From an uncultured Clostridia bacterium (GTDB lineage Bacteria; Bacillota; Clostridia; TANB77; CAG-508): a stretch of DNA of 64,000 bases. Of the stretch, positions 8,922-18,938 are shown one piece after another (the stretch's first letter is position 1; each line of letters starts with the position of its first letter). A program made the translations under genes and the position numbers. A model generated the notes under the pieces. It saw only the letters and a list, made by a program, of their open reading frames with translations. It was not told the DNA's origin and ran no database searches. The stretch is taken from NCBI GenBank assembly GCA_947581825.1, contig CANPVP010000004.1:62001-126000 (forward strand). Direction: 5' to 3'.

Positions 8922-9686
8922 TTATTGAACAGAAAGTGAATTTATATCTATTCCATATGCATCCATTAACCATTTATAATAATCGAATGCCTCTATTGTT
9001 TCTGGAGCATCATATTTTCCACCTTTAGTATCTACAGTCATCTTTGTTATTACTGGAGCTTCCTTAGGTTCTGTAGTTTTTGTTTCTTTCTTTGTCTCTT
9101 CATCTTTTTCAGTTTTTCTTTCTACTTTTGCCACTTTTTCAATAACATCCATTCCCTCTATTACTTTACCAAAAACTGCATATTGTCCATTATATTCAGT
9201 ATAGTCACCTGTTGCAATGAAAAATTCTGATGAAGCAGCATCCATAGAATAATATGATGTTGCCATTGCAACATATCCCTTTTCTAATGGTAAATTATTT
9301 TCTGTATATTCATTATAATATGCTTCTGCTTTAATTGCATAGGTTGTATCTTTATCTGAACCTTTCTCAATTTTTGGATTTACTGCACTTAATGGTGCTG
9401 ATCCAGTTCCATTACCAGTTCCATCACCTGCTTGTACTGTTAAATCATCTATTGAATAGAAAGTTAATCCATTATAATAACCACTATTTATTAATGCAAT
9501 AAAATTCTCCACTGTATTTGGTGCTTTATCTGGATATAATTCCATTTTTACTGTTCCGAATTTTTCTATTTCCATAGTTACAACTGGATTTTCTGGTTTA
9601 TATGTTGCCTTTCTAAAATATCCATAACATAAAGTTCCTATTAAAACTACAACTATTATTGTACAAATAACTAATACTTTTTTCAT
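8922..9686 (-). CDS. Membrane-anchored cyclophilin-type peptidyl-prolyl isomerase
   Basis: 254 residues: an N-terminal hydrophobic anchor (VLVICTIIVVVLIGTLCYGY), then a cyclophilin fold outside the membrane. Family features are VTMEIEKFGTVKMELYPDKAPNTVENFIAL, AGDGTGNGTG, SEFFIATGD and YAVFGKVIEGMDVIEKV. A Lys/Glu/Thr-rich insertion (about residues 185-205) precedes the end. The motif that is normally FHRV reads FYSI, so the catalytic Arg of classical cyclophilins is absent. Activity may be weak, or the protein may act as a chaperone-like binder. It is a single gene between disA and the valS operon. Confidence 0.85.
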   Translation of the reverse strand: MKKVLVICTIIVVVLIGTLCYGYFRKATYKPENPVVTMEIEKFGTVKMELYPDKAPNTVENFIALINSGYYNGLTFYSIDDLTVQAGDGTGNGTGSAPLSAVNPKIEKGSDKDTTYAIKAEAYYNEYTENNLPLEKGYVAMATSYYSMDAASSEFFIATGDYTEYNGQYAVFGKVIEGMDVIEKVAKVERKTEKDEETKKETKTTEPKEAPVITKMTVDTKGGKYDAPETIEAFDYYKWLMDAYGIDINSLSVQ

Positions 9687-9727
9687 TTTTATCCTCCCAT
9701 AATTATAATAAATTGTTTTGTTCTATT

Positions 9728-10801
9728 TTATACCATTAAATTGTCAAAAGCAAACTGTTCTTGCATTCTTCTTAAAGATTGTTTTATGGAATTTGCTCTT
9801 ACTTCTCCAATTCCATCTACATCATCCAAATCTTGAATATCTGCAACTAATATATTTTGAAAATTCTTAAAATCCTGAATTAAATTCTCTACTATATTAT
9901 TTGGCATTTTTGGAATTTTATTTAATATTCTATATCCTTTTGGATATACTGCCTTTTCTTCATAATTATCAGAAACATCATATCCTAGTAGTTTTGCAAT
10001 ATTCTGTTCTTTTAATAACTCTTCTCTATTTAAAGCTATTATTTCATCTAACACTTTTTCTGCATTTTTTCTTTTTGCCTTAAGATAATCTTTTATTATA
10101 AATAATTCTTCTTTTTCTACATTCCCTATTAATTCCTCAAGCTGCATCTTTATTAATCTTCCATCTTCACCAAGTTCATATATATATCTTTGAACTTCTT
10201 CAGATACTTTCATTACCATTTCTGCTCTTTGTATTGCAGAAAGTACATTATCTAATGTAACTATATCATTAAATTCATACTCATTTAAAGTATTTAATTT
10301 TGTATCAAATACTTTTTTGTAATTATCAAGAGTTTGTAAGGCTTGATTTGCTTTGCTGATAGATTTTGATGTGTCTTCAATTACATATTTAAGGTTATCC
10401 TTATATATAGTTATTATGCTTCTTCTTTGAGATATACTTATAACTAGTTCTTTAGTTTGCTTAGCTGTACGTTCTGCTGTTCTATGTCTTGTTCCGGTTT
10501 CTTTTGTTGGAATTAAATATGATGGAATTAATTGAGCATTTGCATATAGTATTTTTTTCAAATCAGAACTTAATACTATTGCACCATCCATTTTGGCTAA
10601 TTCATATAATCTTGAAGCTGTATAATCAACATTTATGAAAAATCCTCCATCCACTATGTCTAAAACTTCTTTAGAATCTCCTATAACAATTAATGCACCT
10701 GTTTTTGATTTAAGAATATTTTCTAATCCTAATCTTATTTCAGTTCCTGGAGCAATCATCTTTAGTATATCTACCATAGTATCTTCACTATTTTGCCTCA
10801 C
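9728..10801 (-). CDS. disA: DNA integrity scanning protein DisA, diadenylate cyclase
   Basis: 357 residues in the canonical order: an N-terminal DAC domain with MDGAIVLSSD and the RHRTAERTAKQT nucleotide motif, a long helical spine (residues about 140-285), and a C-terminal HhH DNA-binding domain (LDDVDGIGEVRANSIKQSL). It makes cyclic di-AMP from two ATP and pauses at branched DNA. The start is a GTG overlapping the radA stop by four bases (GTGA), so its translation depends on the radA transcript, the usual radA-disA pairing. An ATG eight codons later is a possible alternative start. Confidence 0.96.
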   Translation of the reverse strand: MRQNSEDTMVDILKMIAPGTEIRLGLENILKSKTGALIVIGDSKEVLDIVDGGFFINVDYTASRLYELAKMDGAIVLSSDLKKILYANAQLIPSYLIPTKETGTRHRTAERTAKQTKELVISISQRRSIITIYKDNLKYVIEDTSKSISKANQALQTLDNYKKVFDTKLNTLNEYEFNDIVTLDNVLSAIQRAEMVMKVSEEVQRYIYELGEDGRLIKMQLEELIGNVEKEELFIIKDYLKAKRKNAEKVLDEIIALNREELLKEQNIAKLLGYDVSDNYEEKAVYPKGYRILNKIPKMPNNIVENLIQDFKNFQNILVADIQDLDDVDGIGEVRANSIKQSLRRMQEQFAFDNLMV

Positions 10802-12157
10802 CTTAAACTCACACCTTTCATTGCTTCAGTTATATTCTTCACGCCTATTATATCTAATTTATATTTTTCTTTCAATAGCTTTTTGTTACTTTCTGGAATA
10901 ATACATGTTTTAAATCCTAATTTTTCTGCTTCTTTTATTCTTTTTTCAATCATATTTACTCTTCTAACTTCACCTGTTAAACCAACTTCACCTATAACAA
11001 CTACATCTTTTCCTATTGGAATATTTTTTAAACTAGATGCTACCGCTAATATCATTCCTAAATCTATTGCAGGCTCATTTATCTTAGTTCCACTTACTAC
11101 ATTTAAATATATATCTTGATTTCCTAATACTAAGCCTACTTTTTTTTCTAAAACTGCTGCTAAAAGAGTAAGTCTATTATAATCCACTCCGTTTGCAGTT
11201 CTTCTTGGGAACCCAAATACACTTGTTGCTGTTAATGCTTGTAATTCTACTAATAATGGTCTTGTACCTTCTATACTTGCCACTATAACTGATCCAGCTG
11301 GATTTTCTTCTCTTTCTGAAATCAGTATAGAAGATGGATTTGTTATTTCTGTTAATCCTTCATTTTGCATTTCAAACATTCCTATTTCATTTGTAGAACC
11401 AAATCTATTTTTCACTCCTCTTAATATTCTATAAGAGAAATATCTTTCTCCTTCTAAATATAACACAGTATCTACCATATGTTCTAAAACTCTTGGTCCT
11501 GCTATATTTCCATCTTTAGTAACATGACCAATTATAATAGTAGTAATTAAATTTGCTTTACAAATTTTCATTATTTTAGCTGTTATCTCTCTTACCTGAC
11601 TTACACTTCCGTGCTGCAGAAGTTATTTCATCTGAATACATTGTCTGAATTGAATCTATTATCACTAATTTGGGATTTATATCTAATATTGTATTTTCTA
11701 TTATTTCAATATCTGTTTCTCCTAAAAATAATAAATTCTCATTATTTATTCCTAGCCTATCTGCACGTAATTTGATTTGTTCTGCTGATTCTTCTCCTGA
11801 TACATATAAAACTTTTCCGTCTGTTTTTATTTTCTGGCAAATCTGAAGTATTAATGTTGACTTTCCTATTCCCGGCTCTCCTCCTAATAAAATTAAAGAA
11901 CCATTGACTAAGCCTCCACCTAACACTCTATCCAATTCATTAAAACCTGTTGAAATTCTAGCTGCTTCTTTTCCTTCTATCTTAGATAATTGTATAGGTG
12001 TTACATTTTTCTTTTCTTTAGTCGTAGTTCCAGAATTTTTTACTAATTTTTCTTCATAAAAAGTATTCCATTCATTACAGCCTGGACATTTTCCTAACCA
12101 CTTAGCAGACTCATAACCACAGCTATTACACACAAAAACTGTTTTTGCTTTAGCCAT
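10798..12157 (-). pseudogene. radA: radA DNA repair ATPase, split by a frameshift
   Basis: Two ORFs (11576-12157 and 10798-11571) together give a full RadA/Sms of about 450 residues. The first has the C4 zinc finger (CNSCGYESAKWLGKCPGC) and Walker A GEPGIGKST. The second begins inside the RecA-like core and has the Lon-protease-like C-terminal domain with KNRFGSTNEIGMFEM. The conserved TSAPGSVSQVRE stretch is broken at about 11611-11614, where GCAC replaces a three-base codon. Removing one base restores GSVSQVREITAKIM. Either the assembly is wrong here or the gene is freshly inactivated; intact flanks favour error or a very recent event. Confidence 0.9.
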
Positions 12158-12263
12158 TTTTTCCTCCTACATTAAAATTAAATCTATTTTACTATATGAA
12201 TTTATTTTTATCAAGAAAAAAAATTAGTACATTCTTTCAAATCCATAAACATATTGCAAACAA

Positions 12264-12293
12264 TTAGGAGCTGACGTTTTCGACAGCCCCTAA
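12264..12293. repeat. GC-rich palindromic repeat (CCCCTA-type family)
   Basis: TTAGGAGCTG and CAGCCCCTAA arms around CGTTTTCG. It resembles the arms at 53157 and 53286 and lies between the GH15 gene and radA, where it may also stop transcription. Confidence 0.6.
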
Positions 12294-12318
12294 AGACTTT
12301 ATATTTTTCTAATGCTCA

Positions 12319-14223
12319 CTATAATTTATTTACCATTTTACTTAATACAATTACAAACATTGCATGAGACCAACCTAATGCATTTACCCAAGCTGGATCC
12401 ATAGTTTGATTATCTACTTGTTCAGGGATAAATCCATGTTTTGTAGCAGACCTTATTACATAATTAAAACATTCTTTAGCAGATTCTTTATCTCCTGCTT
12501 CTATATAATATAATGCCATCCACAAAGTAGCTATTGGCCATGGATTTTGTCCTCCCATGTAATGGTCTCCTTCAAATCTTAAATAACCACCTGTATATGT
12601 TCTTAAAGTCATATTTATTTTTTCAATAGTATTTACAACTTTTTTCTCTTTTGCTCCAAATATATTAAATGGTACTACGCTTCCTATAATACTTACGTCT
12701 GTTTTTGTATCTTCCAAATTTCTCTTTAGACATTTTTGTTCATCATTGTATAGATTTTCTAATATATATTTTTTGATGTCTCTAATATACTTTTCCAATT
12801 CTTGCTTTTCATTTCTTAAATTTTCTTGCTTTATTCTATTATTATCAAATGTACTAAATATTTCTTCATCAATTTTCATAAAAGCTTCAAATGCAGATAT
12901 AATACTTGCTAATGAATATAAATGTACTCCTTCATGCATTTCCCAAATATCATAGCTTACATGTATTTTATTTTCACCTTTAATCAAATCATCAACATAC
13001 TTTTTCAAAAATTTAACAGCTTTTTCACACATTTTCAAAGTATCTTTTAAAAATTTAATATCTTTTACTATTTTGTAATGTTCGTATATTCCATGAATTA
13101 CACTCGCTGTTTCATCAATTTGATATCCCCAACAAGGAGCTAGCCTTCCATCTGAAAAGAATCTTTGTTCCCACATTCCATTAGCACTTTGTGTATTTTT
13201 GCAAAAAACTTTATAAAATTTTTCTGTTTCTTTTTTCATGTCTAATATATCTAAAGCTTTTGTAATAAATACTGCATCTCTTGGCCAACAATAGCCATAT
13301 CTTCCACAATGCTCAAAATTTTCATCTACTTCCACAGAAGCCATTATTCCACCAGTATTTTGATTAGATAATAAAGGAAATAATAGTATGCTTCTTTTTA
13401 ATATGTTTTGAATCTTTTCTTCATACTGATTTGTTGCTTCCTTATATCCTATTGTAAGATGTTCTTTTATATATTTTTTCCAATGTGCTTTTACTGATTT
13501 ATATTCTTTCTCAATTTCAGTTTTTCTTAATTTATCTATTTCTTTTTCTATTTCAGATGTATTATAGATTTGGTTATTATCATTAATGTAAATAATAATT
13601 TCCAATTCTTTTTTCTCACCTGGTTTTATTGTTCCTATATCATAAACTATTCCAGAATCAGAAGACATTCCTATATAATCTTTATCATATAAACTTCCTG
13701 AAATTATATTATTAGATGTACCATGGATTTGATGTTCTACAATATTATTTTTAGTTGAAAATGTACAAATAGAATAATTATGATTGTATTGTATCATTCC
13801 ATTATCTATAACTCTACAACTAACAAAATCTGAATCATCTGATATTATTTTTGAATGAATTAAAAATCTTACATCTAAATCGATACTATTTTCATTAATA
13901 AAAGTATATTTTTTTATTAAAATATTTCTCTTAATTTCAACAAAATCCATTTGATTTATCTTTAAATTAAAATATGTGTTCTTTATTTCTGTATTTAATA
14001 TGTTTGTATCTTCCACGTAATTTTGGTCATAAACATTATTTATGTCATCATGAGTATAGATTATGTTAGAATCATTGATTTTTACTCCTGTATGAAAAAA
14101 ATCTATAAATTGCCTATAATCACAACCTGGAGTATATAATCTTAGCAATTCTCCATTTTTTGTATAGCTTGCTAACATTTCATTGTTACCTATTATTGCA
14201 TCATTAAAATATTTTTTTTCCAT
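12319..14223 (-). CDS. Glycoside hydrolase family 15 protein (glucoamylase/trehalase-like)
   Basis: 634 residues: an N-terminal beta-sandwich (about 1-240), a linker, then an (alpha/alpha)6-barrel catalytic domain. GH15-type landmarks are CGRYGYCWPRDAVFITKAL, MWEQRFFSDGRLAPCWGYQ with an expected acidic catalytic residue region, YDIWEMHEGVHLYS, and QNPWPIATLWMALYY near the C-terminus. No signal peptide is visible, so it is cytoplasmic and likely acts on intracellular alpha-glucans or trehalose. Substrate cannot be assigned. It is a stand-alone gene followed by a palindromic repeat. Confidence 0.85.
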   Translation of the reverse strand: MEKKYFNDAIIGNNEMLASYTKNGELLRLYTPGCDYRQFIDFFHTGVKINDSNIIYTHDDINNVYDQNYVEDTNILNTEIKNTYFNLKINQMDFVEIKRNILIKKYTFINENSIDLDVRFLIHSKIISDDSDFVSCRVIDNGMIQYNHNYSICTFSTKNNIVEHQIHGTSNNIISGSLYDKDYIGMSSDSGIVYDIGTIKPGEKKELEIIIYINDNNQIYNTSEIEKEIDKLRKTEIEKEYKSVKAHWKKYIKEHLTIGYKEATNQYEEKIQNILKRSILLFPLLSNQNTGGIMASVEVDENFEHCGRYGYCWPRDAVFITKALDILDMKKETEKFYKVFCKNTQSANGMWEQRFFSDGRLAPCWGYQIDETASVIHGIYEHYKIVKDIKFLKDTLKMCEKAVKFLKKYVDDLIKGENKIHVSYDIWEMHEGVHLYSLASIISAFEAFMKIDEEIFSTFDNNRIKQENLRNEKQELEKYIRDIKKYILENLYNDEQKCLKRNLEDTKTDVSIIGSVVPFNIFGAKEKKVVNTIEKINMTLRTYTGGYLRFEGDHYMGGQNPWPIATLWMALYYIEAGDKESAKECFNYVIRSATKHGFIPEQVDNQTMDPAWVNALGWSHAMFVIVLSKMVNKL

Positions 14224-14270
14224 TTGTTAAAATCTTCCTTTCAGATTCTTATGCTATGATATATATAAAT

Positions 14271-15920
14271 TTATTCTAGAACTTTTACTATCATCTGTTC
14301 TAAGTCTTTTAATTTTTGATTTAATTTTTCGATTTCTTCATCTCTAGTTGATTCTACAAGAATTTCTTTCTTTACAAGTTTTTCCATGTATCTTAATTCT
14401 TCTTTTAATAAACTTATTCTTTCTATAGCTTCTAATCTTAAAGGTCTATATTGAACAGGTTCATCAACTTTATTGATGTATTTGATTTGTTCGTCATTTA
14501 ATTCATATACCTCACCAAATTCTGGTATTGTGACTGGTATATTAGTTGTTTCTAATATTTTATCTCTTAGTACTTCTTGTCCCTCTGGCTCTCCATGCAC
14601 TAAGAATATATGCTTTGGTTTTGTTATAAAAGAATATATAAAGTTTAATAACCATTCTTGATCAGCATGACCTGAATATCCTTCAATATATTCTACTCTT
14701 GCATTTACAGCAATTTCCTCTCCAAAAATTGTAACTTCCTTTGCTCCCTCAACAATCTTTCTTCCTAGAGTTCCAGGAGCTTGATATCCAACAAATAGAA
14801 TTGTATTATTTGGATTCCATAAATTATGCTTCAAATGATGTTTTATTCTTCCTACTTCACACATTCCGCTTGCTGAAATTATTATTGATGATTCATTACT
14901 TTCATTTAATGCTTTAGATTCATCTGCTGTTTTAGTAAATTTTAAACCCGGAAATTCTAGAGGATTATCACCTTTACTCATTGCTTCTTTTACATCATCA
15001 TCAAACAAGTCTGTATTTTGCTTAAATATTTCTGTAGCTGAAATAGCTAATGGGCTATCTACATAAACTGGAACTCTCATAAGAGTTTCATATTTTTTCC
15101 TAAATTCAGGATCATCTTTTGTCTCTTTTAATTTATTTAATTCATATAAAATTTCTTGTGTTCTTCCAACAGCAAATGATGGTATAACTACTGTTCCATT
15201 TTTATCTAGAGTTTCTGAAACAATATCTAAGAATAATTCTGCCTTATTTTCATTTTGCATATGATGTCTATTTCCATATGTTGATTCCATTACTAAATAA
15301 TCTGCTGTTTCAATCATTGTAGGAGATGCTAAAAGAGGCAAATCATTATTTCCTAAATCCCCTGAAAATACAACTTTTTCAGTTTTACCATTTTCTGTAA
15401 CCCATACTTCAATTATACTAGATCCTAACATATGACCTGCATCGTTAAATCTTACTTTTATATCTTCATTAACATCTACAATTTCATCATATTTTACTGG
15501 TTGAAATATTTCTAAACACTCGATTGCTTCTTCTGATGTATATAATGGATCTAATGGTTTTTCTCCTTTTCTTACTCTCTTTTTATTCTTCCACTCGATT
15601 TCCATTTCTTGTATATGACCGCTATCTGGAAGCATTATACTACATAAATCACATGTTGCTTTTGTTGCAATTATTGGTTTTCTAAAGCCTTCTTTGTATA
15701 ATTTTGGTATTCTTCCAGAATGATCAATGTGAGCATGTGTTAATAGCATAAAATCAATTTCATTTACATTAAAAGCAAATTCATCGTAATTTTTATCTTG
15801 TTCTCTTACTTCAACACCTTGATACATTCCACAATCAACTATAAATTTATATTTATTTGTTTCAATCAAAAAATTTGAACCTGTAACAGTTTTTGTCGCT
15901 CCTAAAAAAGTTATATTCAT
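14271..15920 (-). CDS. Beta-CASP metallo-beta-lactamase-fold RNase
   Basis: 549 residues with the zinc-binding motif LTHAHIDHSGRIP, FSGDLGNNDLPLL, the beta-CASP insert with TYGNRHH and IPSFAVGRTQEILYEL, and the C-terminal ISASGMCEVGRIKHHLKHNL and HGEPEGQEVLRDKI motifs. It resembles the CPSF73-like bacterial RNA exonucleases/endonucleases rather than RNase J, and ends in a coiled-coil tail (LKEELRYMEKLVKKEI). The probable role is RNA processing. AGGAG ribosome binding site; it follows ftsK by 31 bases on the same strand. Confidence 0.9.
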   Translation of the reverse strand: MNITFLGATKTVTGSNFLIETNKYKFIVDCGMYQGVEVREQDKNYDEFAFNVNEIDFMLLTHAHIDHSGRIPKLYKEGFRKPIIATKATCDLCSIMLPDSGHIQEMEIEWKNKKRVRKGEKPLDPLYTSEEAIECLEIFQPVKYDEIVDVNEDIKVRFNDAGHMLGSSIIEVWVTENGKTEKVVFSGDLGNNDLPLLASPTMIETADYLVMESTYGNRHHMQNENKAELFLDIVSETLDKNGTVVIPSFAVGRTQEILYELNKLKETKDDPEFRKKYETLMRVPVYVDSPLAISATEIFKQNTDLFDDDVKEAMSKGDNPLEFPGLKFTKTADESKALNESNESSIIISASGMCEVGRIKHHLKHNLWNPNNTILFVGYQAPGTLGRKIVEGAKEVTIFGEEIAVNARVEYIEGYSGHADQEWLLNFIYSFITKPKHIFLVHGEPEGQEVLRDKILETTNIPVTIPEFGEVYELNDEQIKYINKVDEPVQYRPLRLEAIERISLLKEELRYMEKLVKKEILVESTRDEEIEKLNQKLKDLEQMIVKVLE

Positions 15921-15951
15921 ATTTTCTTTCTCCTTCTTTTATAATCTTAAA

Positions 15952-18354
15952 CTATTCAGCATTTTCGCCTTTTGAAGCCATTTTCAATTCTGCCAATCTT
16001 TCTACTGTCATTAGAACTTGACGAGGTTTGCTTCCTTCATAACCAGAAATTATTCCTCTTTCTTCCATCTGATCCATGATTCTTCCTGCACGAGCATATC
16101 CTACTTTAAACTTTCTTTGTATGAATGATGTTGATGCTGTTCCAGTTTCTACAACTGTTTCTATAGCATCCATTAAAAATGGATCTGTCTCATCATCTTC
16201 ATCTGCTTGTTCTTTTAATTCTTTGTCAGATTTATTTGCATTCTCAATAGATTGTATTATATCTTCACTGTATGTAACTTCTCCACCATTAGACTTTAAA
16301 AATGCAACTATATTTTCTACTTCTTTATCTGATACAAAAGCACCTTGAATTCTCATAGGTTTTGGAACACCTGTTGGATAAAATAGCATATCACCTTTAC
16401 CAAGTAATTTTTCAGCTCCTGCCATATCCAAAATAGTTCTTGAATCTACTTGTGATGAAACTGCGAACGCAATTCTTGAAGGAATATTCGCTTTAATCAA
16501 ACCTGTTATTACATCAACTGATGGTCTTTGAGTCGCAATAACCAAATGCATACCTGCAGCTCTTGCTTTTTGAGCTAATCTACAAATTGCATCTTCAACA
16601 TCATTCTTCGCTACCATCATCAAGTCGGCTAACTCATCTATTATTATTACAATATGAGGCAACTTTCCTGCCCCTTCTTCTTCTTTTAAAGCCTCATTAT
16701 ATCCTTCTATATTTCTAGCACCTTTTTCTGCAAAAGACGCATATCTATTCTCCATTTCTTGTACAGCCCATGCAAGAGCACCTGCTGCTTTTTTAGGATC
16801 TGTGACAACTGGAATTAGTAGATGTGGAATTCCATTATAAACAGAAAGTTCAACAATTTTAGGATCTACCATTACCAATTTTACTTCGCTTGGTTTTGCC
16901 TTATAAATTATGCTCGTAATTAAAGTATTTATACAAACACTCTTACCAGATCCTGTACTACCTGCAACTAAAACGTGAGGCATTTTTGCTATATCTGTTA
17001 CAACTGCTTGTCCACTAACATCTTTACCTAATCCTACAGATAATTTAGATTTAGCATCAACAAAATCATCTGACTCTAGAATATCTCTTAAATGTACTGT
17101 TTCATTTTCTGTATTTGGTATTTCGATTCCCACAGCTTGTTTTCCAGGTATAGGTGCTTCTATTCTTATTGATTCTGCCTTTAAGTTAAGTGCTATATCA
17201 TCTGCTAAATTCGCAATTTTGCTAACTCTTACTCCTTCTGCTGGTTTCAATTCATATCTAGTAATTGCTGGTCCTACAGATACATTTTCTACTTTTGCTG
17301 ATACTCCAAAACTATATAATGTTTTTTGTAATTTTGTTGCAGTTTCCGTAACTGCCTTTTTTCCACCTTTTACTACTCTTGAAGTTCCTTCTTGTAATAA
17401 CTCTATAGGAGGTGTTATATAATTTTCATCTTCCATTATAAGTGTTTGATGCTCTAGATTTAATACTTCTTTAGTTTTGTCTTCTTTTTCTTCCTCTTTC
17501 TTTTCAAATAAACCATTATTTTCATTTGATATTGGTTCTGAAGTTCCAGTTATATCGTTTGCAATTTGTGTTATTGATTTTTTTGATTTTTTTGGAGCTC
17601 TTTCGTTTAAGTTTATTGTCATTTGATCTTCTGTAGCTTCCAAACTATTCTGAATCATAGCTGCTTTTCGTGCCGCTCTCTCTTCTTTTTCTCTTTCTCT
17701 TGCAAGCCTTCTTTCTTCTCTTGCTTGTTTTCTTGCATTTAATCTTTCTTCTGCCCTCTGGTTTAATTCTTCCTCTTCTTCATATTTTTCATTCATTCTT
17801 TCTTTTTTACGTTCTTTGAAATCTTCTATATACTCAGCTAATAGCTCACTTGGCTGAATTCCTAAAATGAACATCACTAATACAGTTGCTATACCTATAG
17901 ATAAAACTACTGCTCCAAATTTACCTAAAAGTTTAGCTAGTGGGACTGCAACTAACGCTCCAATTGCTCCTCCACCCATGTTTTTTTCGCCTAGGCTATA
18001 AGCTTCTTGAATTACCGTTTCAAAATTATTATCTACATTTAAATTTCCAGTTGAAATTTGATATACTGTCATAGAATTTGCTATACATAACAAAACCACT
18101 GTATACTGAAAAACTTTTGCTCTAAAAAATTCTTTATTATCACATGCTAGCAAAATTGCGACTGCAAAGGTGCCTAAAGGTAATATATATTTTATTCCCC
18201 CAATTAGGCCTCCTAATATTGGATTAATATATTGTCCCATATATCCTGCATTTGTATAAATTAAAATTATTAATAAAATACTTATAATCATTAACGAAAC
18301 AATAGCTACATCTGCTTGTTTTCGTTTATTTTTCTTTTTTCTTCTCTTTGCCAT
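15952..18354 (-). CDS. ftsK: FtsK/SpoIIIE DNA translocase
   Basis: 800 residues. Four N-terminal membrane helices (about 20-170) are followed by a charged coiled-coil linker (about 185-290, rich in ERKKERMNEKYEEEEE). The motor has Walker A AGSTGSGKS, VIIIDELADLMMVA and ATQRPSVDVITGLIKANIPSR. The C-terminal winged-helix gamma domain reads FIQRKFKVGYARAGRIMDQM and senses polar DNA motifs. It pumps chromosome DNA through the septum at division or into the forespore. Only one such gene is in the window, so FtsK (SftA) and SpoIIIE roles are not separable. Confidence 0.95.
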   Translation of the reverse strand: MAKRRKKKNKRKQADVAIVSLMIISILLIILIYTNAGYMGQYINPILGGLIGGIKYILPLGTFAVAILLACDNKEFFRAKVFQYTVVLLCIANSMTVYQISTGNLNVDNNFETVIQEAYSLGEKNMGGGAIGALVAVPLAKLLGKFGAVVLSIGIATVLVMFILGIQPSELLAEYIEDFKERKKERMNEKYEEEEELNQRAEERLNARKQAREERRLAREREKEERAARKAAMIQNSLEATEDQMTINLNERAPKKSKKSITQIANDITGTSEPISNENNGLFEKKEEEKEDKTKEVLNLEHQTLIMEDENYITPPIELLQEGTSRVVKGGKKAVTETATKLQKTLYSFGVSAKVENVSVGPAITRYELKPAEGVRVSKIANLADDIALNLKAESIRIEAPIPGKQAVGIEIPNTENETVHLRDILESDDFVDAKSKLSVGLGKDVSGQAVVTDIAKMPHVLVAGSTGSGKSVCINTLITSIIYKAKPSEVKLVMVDPKIVELSVYNGIPHLLIPVVTDPKKAAGALAWAVQEMENRYASFAEKGARNIEGYNEALKEEEGAGKLPHIVIIIDELADLMMVAKNDVEDAICRLAQKARAAGMHLVIATQRPSVDVITGLIKANIPSRIAFAVSSQVDSRTILDMAGAEKLLGKGDMLFYPTGVPKPMRIQGAFVSDKEVENIVAFLKSNGGEVTYSEDIIQSIENANKSDKELKEQADEDDETDPFLMDAIETVVETGTASTSFIQRKFKVGYARAGRIMDQMEERGIISGYEGSKPRQVLMTVERLAELKMASKGENAE

Positions 18355-18397
18355 TTTACATCCTCCTAAGCACTTCTGTTAGTACTCTCTTAACTTA

Positions 18398-18427
18398 ATA
18401 AGGACGGACAGAACTGTCCGCCCTTAT
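18398..18427. repeat. Palindrome acting as repeat or terminator
   Basis: ATAAGG-CGGACAG-aa-CTGTCCG-CCTTAT, one mismatch per arm. It lies between the coiled-coil gene and ftsK on the minus strand. No strong U-run follows, so it may be an interspersed repeat rather than a classic terminator. Confidence 0.6.
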
Positions 18428-18432
18428 TTAAT

Positions 18433-18936
18433 TTATTTAAGCTCTTTCCTATTATTTTGTATTGTCTTTAATTCTTCCTGTAGAGTTACTGCAACTTTTG
18501 TTAATTCTTCATCGAGAGTATTAGACACTTTCGTTAAAACTTCTTCAACAACTGTAGATACCTTTTCTAATACATTATCAGCATAATCTTTTGTACCTCT
18601 AGATACTTCTCTTGACATTATATTAGCTTCTTCTAAAATTGTCTGTTTTTGATCATATGCTTGTCTTGTAATTTCATGTTCATCTACCATTGCAATTATT
18701 CTGTTTTCAGCTTCTTTTACAATCTCATCTGCTTCTTTTTTAGCTTCTACAATTATTCTCTCTCTTTCCTCTTTTACCCATTTAGCTTGTTTCAATTCAT
18801 CTGGTAATTTTAGATTTATTTCATTAATTAGTTCTATCAATTCTTCCTTGTCTACAATTACCTTGCCTGAAAAAGGTACTTTTTTAGCATTCTCTAATTG
18901 TTCCTCTAAACTATCTAATAATGTATATATTTCCAT
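18433..18936 (-). CDS. Coiled-coil protein (V-ATPase subunit H-like), unknown function
   Basis: 167 residues, almost entirely helical and strongly charged. The central heptad-rich stretch (EERERIIVEAKKEADEIVKEAENRI) is like subunit H/E of V-type ATPases and like DivIVA tails. Proteins of this type next to rsmD are common in Clostridia and are often labelled ATPase on coiled-coil similarity alone; there is no nucleotide-binding motif here. It starts two bases after the rsmD stop, with GGGG as ribosome binding site, so the two are coupled. Confidence 0.7.
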   Translation of the reverse strand: MEIYTLLDSLEEQLENAKKVPFSGKVIVDKEELIELINEINLKLPDELKQAKWVKEERERIIVEAKKEADEIVKEAENRIIAMVDEHEITRQAYDQKQTILEEANIMSREVSRGTKDYADNVLEKVSTVVEEVLTKVSNTLDEELTKVAVTLQEELKTIQNNRKELK

Positions 18937-18938
18937 TT

